The position numbers and the translations under genes were made by a program. Shown piece after piece: positions 25,353 to 37,300 of a stretch of DNA of 64,000 bases. The first letter of the stretch is position 1; each line of letters starts with the position of its first letter. The notes beneath the pieces were generated by a model that was not told where the DNA came from, did not search any database, and saw only the letters and a program-made list of their open reading frames with translations. The stretch is from Hoplostethus atlanticus (Eukaryota; Chordata; Actinopteri; Trachichthyiformes; Trachichthyidae): NCBI GenBank assembly GCA_034670405.1, contig JAXDDX010000035.1, forward strand, positions 186,001-250,000, given 5' to 3'.

Positions 25353-27839
25353 GTAGGTCTGCTTGGGCAGAACCGGACTAGGGGCTGGATCAGCACCTCC
25401 AGACTCACAGATGTTTTTGTTAAAAGTGTTTGAGTGTTGTCTTCACCCGAAGACCGTAGATGGTACGGTCCGTGGTCCCCAACCTCTTTTAGTGATCCTA
25501 TTCTGTGGGTTGGTGGTTCTGTTACCCTGACATAACTGGCATAACTGGATATATCATTGTTTCATATCAGAGGACCCTCCTTGGGCGTCCCGGCTCTTTT
25601 TATTAAGCGCACCTACATATGTTTGTGTTGTTGTACGAGCTGAAGATAAAGTGGCTGCAGCCAATCGACAGCCGACTGAAGCAGGGCCCAGGCTGCAGAC
25701 CTCTGATCCCTCAGGCTCTCTCAAGCAGTGGCAGGTTGTGTTTTGGCTTCGGACAGAGGCGAGCCAGATGTTGCATGAGGATAGGAGGCCTTTATCGTGT
25801 CCACGTTGATTTGTCTTTGGGATTATCTGAGTGTCAGTTGTGAGGGAAAAACAGATTAATTTAGCTATTTCCAGAACACATTTCATTTTCAGTCTATATG
25901 ATGCTGTTAGATCTAGAATATGATCCTTTTTCTTTCGTTGATCTCTTGAGCATTAGTTCATTTCCTCAGTGATATAAAGAGCTTCAAATGATTCAGGTGG
26001 CCCATTGTTACTAACATCTTCCTTGCTTTGTAACGCACTATTCTTCTGTGTAAGATACAATATTACTTCATTAGAACAGAATATTGGTCTAGTTTAAGAC
26101 GCTTTTCCTCACACAGAAACCAGAATGACTTTGTTCTAAGAATTTCAAAGAAGCTTGCAGGGAGTTGAGCGGCTCATCGAAACTGGCAGCTCCTGACACC
26201 ACAGCTGGCCCCCACTCACACCACAATACTGGTTTAACATGTCAAAGCATTGATCTGGTGCAAACTGCTCTGCCAATCGACCTCATTGAAAAACTACTAC
26301 TGCCTTGTACTTGATGGGTGTCATTTATGAGGAACAGGCTGATACAATCATCATGACAATGAACCTAAAGTATGTTGGGTATTTCTGGGTCAGCTATATT
26401 GCTCAATTGCCATGTCGTTGTCTCTCCTCAATTCCTCAAATGCTGGCGGTTTTTGATTTCTACTTTTATGGACATGTTGACGTCAAAAGCCACAGGGGTG
26501 CATTCCACAGGGTTGAAATCTGTCTTGAGATTTGCTGACTTGTAGAATGTAACTGAACTGAGCACCAGTCGAGTGAGTCAGCTGACCAATTCCTGTATAT
26601 GTAGTCACTAGTTCATGTTGCAATGCTGTGACTCCTTACCTACGAGTTTGTTTGTGTGTGTGTGTGTGTCCCATTGCTGTGGGAACAATATCCATTGTTG
26701 TCGGTGATGTCGTCCTTATGAAAAGCAGGGTGCATCTGCTCTACTTGAGTTCGTAAAAGGAAGTTGAGAGTAAATTCAGACAGATCTTTTCATGTTTTTA
26801 TCATCTAATAGACATTGTGCATTATGTCTTCCGATGTCATTGTATTACATTAATGTATCCCAAAGATGTTTCAGTGGATTTAAGGGTGTAGCCCCTCGAA
26901 AAAAATATGTGTTGCAGTGACATCTAGTGGTTATGTACGGTATTACGCCTCCAAGCCACATTTCGCAAGAACAATAGAGACCCCCCTTTGTGTCCACACT
27001 CGGCATCTCTCTCTCCTCACTCCAGCCCTCCCTCTACCCCACTCCCTTTGTCTCTCCATCTCTCTGGGCTCTCCCGGCTGATTTATCCTCCCTGTCTCGC
27101 TCCGGTCTTCACCATTCCTTCTGTGCTTGTGTGTGTGTGTGTGTGTGTGTGTTTTTGTTTGTCTGTGTCCGTGTACTCCTTTTGTTGTTTGTGTATACAC
27201 GTGTGTGATTTCTTTACATTGTGTGTATGATTGCATCAGAGATCCCAGCCCCTCCGAGATGAACGTGGAGCCCTGGGCCAGCCCGCAGGACCAGGCAGCC
27301 GCTGAACACACACACCCCGCGCACACACTGTCGTCTCAGGATCAGGAGCAGCACCCTGACAAACTGTGCTTGGATTCCTTCTGGAGTGAGGTGGAGACTA
27401 TCCGACAGGGGAGTGGCTTCGCTGACCTTGACAGCTTCAGGAGGGATTCCAAACACTCAGAGGGTAAATACTGCACTCCTGGAATTAGAATCGACAGAAA
27501 GAGCACTTCCTGTTGTATCCTTTTGGAGGTTTAGCCAGCTGCCTACAGAGGATGTGTCACGGATTCATGTGGGGGCAGAGCACGACTTAAGAGTGAAGTT
27601 AAAAGTTCAACACAAGCGAAGTGATGCCTTTGCCGTGGTGACATATCGGCTTTCTGAGTCTGATGCAGCAAAGCAGTGCTCATCGCTATGACAACGCAAT
27701 CAAACACTTTATGGCAGGGTTTTTTATATGTACAAGCCAAGTAAATATTTTAACATTATATGACATTTTCTCCACTTGCTCATCACTGTTCATGCTATGA
27801 TCATGTGTCTATGGACGTATTCTTATCTCTTTATGCCTG

Positions 27840-27878
<39 letters not shown>

Positions 27879-28970
27879 CCAGAGGGCGATCAGGAGGAGC
27901 AGTGGCTGGCCGATGCCGGTTTGTCAAACCTCATCAGCGAGGACAGCGAGGATGTAGACGACGCCATCCTGCTGTCCACTCTGACCCGGACCCAGGCCGA
28001 GGCCGTCCAGCGGCGACTGGATTCCTACACGCTGTCCCTCCGCAAGAGGAACAAGCCGCCGCCCCGCGACGTCCGCGACATCTTCAACTCCCCGATCGCT
28101 CAGGTCAGGACAACTGAAACTTTGAAACTCTTTGAACCATTTCAATCCAAAACACCCAGACAATTTTGTCAGATAGTCACATAAGTACAATTTCGTTCAT
28201 TGCCCTGGTTTCCATTCTCATGATGACAGCCATGCTTTCCCCTTTGTGAAAGACATGCAGGTTATATGTAAGCAGAGCCTCTCTGTACCAAAAGAATACA
28301 CAACCATCCATTGCCCTGGTGTCTGCCAAGACTTGTTATTACCCCAGTGTATTCTACTGTCATGTGCCATGCAGAGGGGCTGACCTATGAGAAGAAAGGC
28401 AAATCAACATGCAAAGGCCACGCTTTGTCCTTGCTGTCGGTCTGAGCAGCCCTGAGAGGGGAATAGAAACACCGTTCCTCTGATCGGTCCTTTATCACCG
28501 AAGAACACTCTTACTATCTTCATCCATCTACATAGCCGACAGAATAAAACGCAACTTTTATTCCCAGTGGTGGAGAAAAGAGGAACTGCTTTGTCATTCT
28601 CATGAGAAGATGAATCCCGGCAGAAAATATTGTCCATGTGTTTGTGACGTGTCAATCTTTAAATGTTCTCCCTCTCCCCAGACCCTTCGTCCTGATCCTC
28701 AGCATAGTGAGGACAGCATGGCATCAGTTGCCAAAACACCGCTATCAGGTAAGAGCGACACACATGCAGTCACGGTAAATCAAATCAAACCCATTTCTCA
28801 TTTGTTGCATCCCCCTGTTGACGATTTTTTGAAATGAGAGAGAACAAGACTATCCTCCACCGGCAGCTGCTTGTTGAAGTGCAATAAATCAAGCACGTAA
28901 AAATTCCTAACAATTGAATAGCTTGTCGGATGAACTTACAAACTACTTGTGGGTCTATATCTAAATCAAC

Positions 28971-29020
<50 letters not shown>

Positions 29021-32000
29021 TGTGTTAGAAAAACAGACCTCAGACCAGCAGATTGAGGTTGTCTGTCCACAGCCTCGATCTAGCTTTTAATTGGTTCAGA
29101 TGAATCCCCTTCCTCCTTACTACGGTCCTCATAGTGCCAGTGACTTCACTTGCCCCGTCTCGTTTTTTGTTAATAATATTAATCTTAAGGTTTTTATACA
29201 TGAAACACTAACACAAGCAGTCAAATCTGGGATCAAAACAATATGAAAAAACCCCAGAAAAAACTCCCAAACGTCTGTTTTAATTCACTTGGTCGCACAA
29301 CCAGTCTGAGCTACACGACTGATGCCAAGAGGAAGTGCAATATTGTTTAGATGACCTGACACAGATCAAGACGTGTCACACTAAATGGTGGTAATGGCGC
29401 CTGCAGTGTTCTGGTCTCAGCAGTTAGTCTAGAGTAGTGACTGTCACTGGGAATGCCAAAGGGTTTTGCTTTGCTTACTTGGCAAATGAATTGGACTGAT
29501 AGATTTGTGTGTGTGTGTGTGTGTGTGTGTTTTCCCCATCAGTTGTGACCCCAGAGCAGCAGCAATGGGGTGCTCCCAAAGAGGAGGTCTTCATCACAGA
29601 CGTGGCTTATTCTGAACAGGCCGCCATCTTCCTCAAACATGCCAAACTGCCCCAGAACAACAGCCACCGCAGGAGAGAGGACGGCACCCTGCCCGTAAGG
29701 CCCCACACTCTCTCCTCATTGTTTTTCCAGGGTGTCTGCAGGTCCTTGAAACAGAAGTCCTTATTGGTCCTGGAAGGTTTACTCCAAGAGGGGAATTTGG
29801 CATGAAATGGCAGTGGAGTTTTCAAATGGGAAAGTTCAAGGAAACTACTGACATGTATTTGACGGCTAAAATGTTTATAACATGGGATCAAACACTATTC
29901 ATGTACAAGATACAGCCCTGCTTCTAGGGAGCGTGGGAGGTACATTGACCTAAATGATGAATAAGAACTGGCTGAACTAGTTTGGCACTACGGTGGAAAC
30001 CAGACAATTCTCCCCTTCAGACTGTTTCTGATGAAAAACCTCAAGGAAATTCACAGCCATAGCCTCTCTCTCTCTCTCTCTCTTTCCTCCTTCCTCCTCC
30101 TCTTTCTCCCATCAGACGTCTTCCTGTCCTATATTATTATATTATATATATTATAAAAATGTAGAGCTTTTATCAGGTAACGATTCACAAAAAGGTTTTA
30201 CACTTCAGGCTCGGTTTGGACCGATTTCAGCTTTTCAGGATTGAGTCATTGAGTCCCCCCCCACCCCCACCCGCCCCCCCGTTAGTTAGATAACAGGGTT
30301 AAGCAGAATGAAGGAATTAGCTCCGAACACACAGAGCTGTTGTGTGAAAACGGACTTACAGAGTCCAGCAGATGTATTTTTCTATTCCTGGTTAAATAAA
30401 TTCCCTTTGCAAAGGGAAGAATTAGTGAACTGTTGATTATACACGCCTTCAAGTTAAAGGCGCTGAATGGAGCACAAACCGAGGGAAGGAGAGGGGGATG
30501 ACGGAAAGAGATATCCAAGAAATAAATGTAAAAGTCTTGACACTGTCTCCATTCTCTTTCTTATACTCTCCTTGTCTCCTTTTCTTTCTTCTGCCCACTC
30601 TCATCCATCTTTTCCCCTATTTTCCCACCTCTATACCTCTCTCTTTCTCTCTCACCCTCCCTACTTCCGTTCTCTCTTCACCTTCTCCTTCTCTGTTCCT
30701 CCCTCCGCCCTCACCCCTCTAGAGGGTGGTCTGCCCTCGGTGTCGCCTAGGGGTGACCTGCATCCAGGACCTGTCCCATGCCGACATGAAGAAGGTACGT
30801 CAGCTGGCTCTCATCGACATGACGGCGCTGTGCGACCTGCTGGAGCTGGAGGTCAAGAGGCACAAAACCGGCAAGAGGAAAATCCCAGGTATGGCGGCTC
30901 CCACGCACAAGCACGTACATAGACAGACACACACAAGCAAAGCACAAACACAAGCATACTGAAGGAGGAAGTGCAAAACAGTATCATGCAGGGAGAAAAA
31001 AACAAAGCAAGATTTCCCCTCAAAGCTATTAAGTTAGGAACTATGACTCAGACACAGAATAGATTTATGATGAAAATAAATAAAAACATATAACGTCTTT
31101 AAAGAGACCATGTAGAATCATTTTTTTTATTATTTTGCAAATATTTGCCTGCAGGTCTTAAATCACAGTATGTGCGCACACCTTGTTCCAAGATGAGATT
31201 AAACCTTATTGATCCCGTGGGGGGAATTTAGTTGATTCTGATTGATCTACAGTTGCTTTCATTCGAATGTTTATTGAAATGAATTTTAAAAAGTCTTAAA
31301 TTTAACGTGATTAAACTTGCTGGGTGTCGTCTTACATGTAGGGGAAACACTGGCACACACACACTCACAGACAAACATACATACGTGTGCTGAGAAACAT
31401 GTACATACGAGCAGACACACACACACACATGCATACACACCCCTGCTGCTTCGGTTTAAATGCTGATATCAGGCGGGTTGCCGGGCGAGAGGTGTCAGGG
31501 GAGTGGACCGCTAAATGAAGCTGTTGTCTTCCTCAGAGAGCGCCCTGTTCGGGGTCCCCCTGGCCACGCTGCTGGAGAACGACCAGAAAGTCAAGCCCGA
31601 CACCACGATCCCTCTCTTCCTGCAGGCGGTGAGCACCCACAATACATTTCTGTGTAAAATATCCTCAAATAATAGCTTATCATCATACCCACAGTACTGT
31701 CAGTTAATACAGTTTATATGAAGTAGCTTTTCTATTTCTAAATTGCTTGATTTATCCACCTTAGCTGCCTCATATCTGTTTTAGTTATTTGTGTTTTTTT
31801 AAGTACTGAAAATGTGTTATAGCACATAGTTCTCCCCAGGTCTGACATAAGATGACGATTTGTAACGTTATGATCATATATTGCCCAGCATTTGTTCAGC
31901 ACGTTTTACCCTTGTGGAAAGCACAAACCACATAAGACAATATCAGTATGCCATGTCAGTATCTTCTGTGTGCACAATTCTCCAACCACACCCTGTATGA

Positions 32001-32129
32001 GGCAGCAGTGACTGGGAATAACCAGCAGAGGCGAGCGAGATATTCATATCTACTGATGCTTGACTCTATGCTGAAATCTCTCTCCCTCTCTCCCTCTTTT
32101 TTTCTCTGTGGCACTTTTTCACTACTCTG

Positions 32130-32171
<42 letters not shown>

Positions 32172-34273
32172 GTTATTGTCGTTTCTGGAGAAGAAGGGAG
32201 TCGATTCTGAGGGGATCCTGCGGGTTCCAGGGTCTCAGTCCAGAATCAAGGTAAAGTATCTGGATGCTGGCGTAGCGCAAAAACATGTATCTCAAATTTT
32301 GCCTGTTTTTCTTTTGTAACCGCTGCACAGAAAAACATCATGTCTCATCCATTATTGACATGTAATGTCAGAGATACTTGAAAGATCAACCCGTTTTATT
32401 TGAAGTTGACTTTTAGAAGTACAAGGTTTCCGTGAGGCAAAATCAATAAGCTGCTGTTTTCTCATCTGCTGCTGCCAAACACCCTTTGTGATATTTCATT
32501 CAATATAGATGGTTTAGCAAGTAAAATAAAGTCGCCAGGTGAGGGCGCTGTTTAGCAATGAGGGAGAAAAACCAGAAATGAAACAAATGAACTTCCCATT
32601 CACTCTCTTTCATCTGTAGTTCATAGAGATGATAGAAGACCATTACATCATTACACAGATCTCTATTTTGGACGGTGTTTATTTTGCATTGCTTATATCT
32701 ACTAAATCAAAAATACCATTAAAAAAAAGTACAGCCGAGTTTTGATTGTGACCCAGCTATATTGTCTCCCCTGTCCCAGCAGATGTAATATCTGTTAACC
32801 TCCTCATAACCTGAGTCACCCTGACGACAGATACACACAGAGAGTTAGGAGTCTGTGGGATCTGTCCCCAGGTCAGACACTCCTGCATTTTTAGATTGTC
32901 AGGGAACCAATTCTACAGAAGTCCACACCCATCAAAGTAAATCAATACTTATGATCAGTGGAAAATTGGCTGTATACATGACTTTTACACTGATTACAGC
33001 CACAATTTGGCAGCAAGGTCTAACGAATCCGCGCTACACAGCAAAAGTTCCACTGTTATATAAGATAAGTGTTGATCTTTTTCAGTGACGATTATTTGGA
33101 GTGTTGATTGGAGAGTTGTGTAGAGCTGATATGTCTCTGCGGTGGCTGCTCACTCTGATGAGTGACGCAAAGACTTTTTGCCGAGTGTCCGTTACGGCTC
33201 TGGTTCTGAACGCGTCTCGTTCTTTCCCCCGTCCTCAGCTGCTGCAGCAGAACCTGGAGACCAACTTCTACTCCGGCGGGGTGAGCTGGGACGAGGTCAG
33301 TCCCAACGACGCCGCCGCGCTGCTCAAGAAGTTCATCCGGGAGCTGCCCTCTCCCCTGCTCACCGCCGAGCACCTCAACTCCTTCAGCGCCGTCAGAGGT
33401 CAGTGGGCCACGGCACGGCAGCGTAACTAAACCGCTTCACTAGCGGCTTCTTTGGGTTTTACTTTTTAGTTTAGAGTGTGTACGCAGTAACAGAAGGTAC
33501 AAATAGTGTTGCACCACCACTACACATCCATTACATTTAGCTGATGCTCTTATCCAATGAGTGAGCAGGTAGGGCTTCAGTGTCTTGCTCAGTTACATGT
33601 TGGGATTGAACCTGAGACCTTTCAGTTGTGGGTCTCCAACCGCTAAGCTACACTGCTGCGCCAGCCACTGCTACCCTCTAGTTCTGTAATGGCCAGTGAT
33701 GTTACTTACACCAGTAGGACGAGTAGATGCCAATGTTTCTGAAGTGATTTCCAGGGTTTCGTAGTCCAGTGGCGAAACTTCCCCTCCTCTACCACCCCCC
33801 CCACCCACTCAGCCAATCCACTGCCCACCTAGCCAGACAGCTCAGCACGGTTCACGTCGTAATTACCTAAGTCTATTTACCGTGATGACGGCGCCGTCCG
33901 ACGCTTATCTCCTCATGCTCTCACTAAGAGAGGAATCCACATTAAGATGAACACGTCGATAGCCTTTTTTTTCCCAGAGGCTCCCGCTGCCACGATGCTG
34001 CTACGGCGACAAACCGGTGGAAAGGAGCGGCCGCTTGCATATTAGTTTCACCTTAAGGAAGAAATGGATCGGTATGAATGTGATCTGATTGATGACCAGC
34101 TGATGTGTAAAGTGGTTGAGGTTGAATCAGAGAGCGGTGTGCAAAGTGATGAACGACGTGTGACCACAGAGACATAAGCTAACAAACCTAATGGCCGTCT
34201 GTCACACTGCCATTAATCTTTACACATCCCATTATTCTTGGGGCCAAACACAGAGGAAATGAGGAGTGTGTGT

Positions 34274-34333
<60 letters not shown>

Positions 34334-37300
34334 CGTTCAACTCGTCTTATATTTTCTCTCTCCTTGCTCCTCCCTCCAGACATCTCAGAGCTGAAGGAGA
34401 AACTCCACATGTTGAACCTGCTCATCCTGCTGCTGCCTGAGCCCAACAGGAACACACTAAAGGTACACACACACACACACACACACCACACACACATACC
34501 GACATGCTATACACACTCCACAACCCCACAACAACAACTCACACACAATACACTCACCCTAATCACAAGAGACACATACTGACACACACTTCGTAGCACA
34601 TTTCGTTTCATCTCATTTGGTGCACTCTCGCCACGTTGCCCCTTCATGTCATCTGTTAGGTAGTCTGTAAAGGTAGTGACGTGCACATGGGGGTTAAAGG
34701 CTGGGTGCCATGTATAAAAGAAAACCCATCAGGCTGCTGCGAGACAACCTGTGGAAAGATTCTCACCAGTCTTCTATGCATTCAGCCATATAGCAAACAC
34801 CCTCGGCTGTTCTGTGGTTGAAAGGGATGAAAGGGAACAGACACAGGCCCTGTTTCCTTATAGTATTGTTCTGTTCTTAATCCTCTTTGGTTACATAACT
34901 TGCGTTAACCGTTACTCACTTTCGCTAAGTGTGCAGTCGACTGGCATCCAGGAGCCCATTCTGCAGGTGTCTGTGGGTTTTGGCTGTTATATAAGTTAAA
35001 ACTCCAGTGGAGCATTACTGTGCATTAGCGAGCCTCTCAGACGTGCTGATTCATTCGCTGTAATAATTCACAGTGAGCTGTAGTTCATCCATTTTGAGTT
35101 TCAAGTGCAAGCGGCCTCTCGCTATTTTGCAAGTGCGGCGGTCAAACAAACAAAGCCCTTTGCAAATCATTCAGCTGAGAGGCGTGAGAGTCTCTTTCCA
35201 CTCGCTCAGGGAACGCTCAGCCTCCACGCTGCATCGATTTTTGACACCTACTGGACAGCTGGACTTTTAAGTGTGTGTGTGTGTGTGCTTCCATGCCCTC
35301 ATCCCTGTGCGTTCGGCTTCCCCCTCTCCCCCAGGCTCTCCTGGAGTTCCTCAGTAAGGTGGTGTCCAGGGAGAAGAGGAACAGGATGAACCTTTGGGCC
35401 GTAGCGACCATCATGGCCCCCAACCTCTTCCTCCACAAGGCTGTTCCCAGCAGGCTGACTGAGGGGGCGGAGAAAGGACAGGCGGAGAAGGCAGCTGATA
35501 TCATGAGGCTCCTCATCCGCTACCAGGACCTCTTCTGGACGGTCAGTCAGAACCAGACCCGGGGTGGTTGTGGGTGTATGTGTGAGACGTTCAGGGAGTG
35601 GAGGTGGGAGGGGGTGAGAGGATTGCTGGTTTTATTCAGTTAAATCCAATTAAATAAAGTTTTTTTTATTATTATGTTCTCCTAGGAGCCCAACTGAACT
35701 ATATTAATTGCAAAAACCTCATTTCATATCAGATGTTCTCATCTAGCAAGTTGGAAATGAAATATTAGCCGCGACTGCAACTCATTTCACCATATACGTA
35801 ATAATATGAAAACACAATCGGCACAAAACAAAACGGTTGACATTTATGTTGTTTTGTTTTGTTCTCTGCAGATCCCTAATTTCCTGATGGCTCAGGTGCG
35901 GAAGCTGAATGAGAACAGCAACCGGCGCTACCAGTTCTACGACCGCCGCATCAAGAACCTGCTGAGGAAGATCCACACCGACAGCCGGGACAAACCCGAC
36001 AAAAACACTTCAGAGGTCAGCTGGTGTAGGATTTCTGTCACAAAGATCTGGTGTACAGTAAATATGAAACTCTTAAATTGAAGTTATTATGACAAAATGA
36101 CAAACTTATGACAAGATGGACGTCACTCCCTTTGACCCCCCGCCCTACAAATCACAAATCGGGTACAGTTTGGTAACAGACGTTCTCCTCCTCTTCTTCG
36201 TGTTCTGCAGCCGTGCCGTACGGTGAAGATCCAGGTTGGGGATCTGGTGAGCAGCACCATGGAGGTCCAGGTCAACGCCAACTCCCGGGCCTCGGACCTG
36301 CTGGCCCAGTTTTACCGCCAGTTCCTCTGCAGCCCCACAAACGGCAAGGGCAAGCTGCGGAGGTACGATGCTATAACAGAGCTTCTTGACCGTGTGTTAA
36401 TCTCTTCATTTAAGTGTTTGTGGGGACTTTTTGCATTACTTCAAGGAGGGAATCCATTGCACCAGGTTTCTATAATTAAAGCCACTTGCCTTTCTTTTTA
36501 AATTGGTGTTAGACTTCAACTTGCACATCAAACATAAGAGGGGCGTGGACAACACTTTGGCTGATGCCCTGTCCCGAGCTGATTAACCCTATCTTAAGTA
36601 CCAAGCATTTCTGGGTAATGCTTGATACTTGGGAAAGGGGGTGTTACGACCCTTGATCAGTCTGGATCCTTTTGGGTAAACCAAAAGTTGAAAAGAACTT
36701 GACTAACGCTTTCACTATTTGCTTGGCCTTGAGCGTGCGTAATGGTACGGCCTCTGGGTAGCGAGTAGCGGCGCACATGATAGTTAACATGTATTGATTA
36801 CCGGATTTTGATTTGGGCAATGGCCCCAGCTGATTGGCTTCCAACCTAATACACCGCCCTTCAAATACGGAGCCAACCCGCCTGCACTCGGACAGCATTT
36901 CCATTTCCATCCCTCAACCCGACCTTAGACTGTCTCAACTCTTGTGTAACTCTTGTGTAACTCTGGTGTAGCTCTTGTGTAGCTCTGTGCAGCTCTGTGC
37001 CTGTGCCTTTCAGTTTACCATTAAGTTTTCTTTAGTTTTAGGAGCAGTAGGAGTGGACTGCCATTTACTTTGTAAGTTGTTTCTCTTGTGTTTTGATGTA
37101 GGAAAGGAGGTAGACATAGCCCTCTGTATTTAAGTTATTTTTAGTTTCAGATTGTAGGTAGGGATTACCTGAAGCAGCTTTGTTTTGTTTGTTGTTTTGG
37201 CCTTGGTCCACTCTGAAGCCTGTGCTTCCAGTTTTGTGTTCATGATTAAATATTCGCCTTTTGATTTATATTACGTGTTTGTGGTTGGTTTTGGGAGGTG

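Larger units (their letters stand above)
36631..37280 (+). mobile_element. Rearranged Ty3/gypsy LTR (3' end uncertain)
   Basis: A purine tract (GGGAAAGGGGG, 36631-36641) is followed by TGTTACGACC, a typical polypurine tract plus LTR start. The LTR-like region contains an inverted integrase piece, a tandem CTCTTGTGTAA array (36938-36990) and ATTAAA (37244), then ends without a clear CA. No second LTR was seen in the window. Confidence 0.6.

Noticed and set aside
30796..30801. GTACGT inside arhgap40 exon 6 as the true donor
   Set aside because: Reading through preserves the family motif (ALIDMTALCDLLELE) and a better donor follows at 30889.
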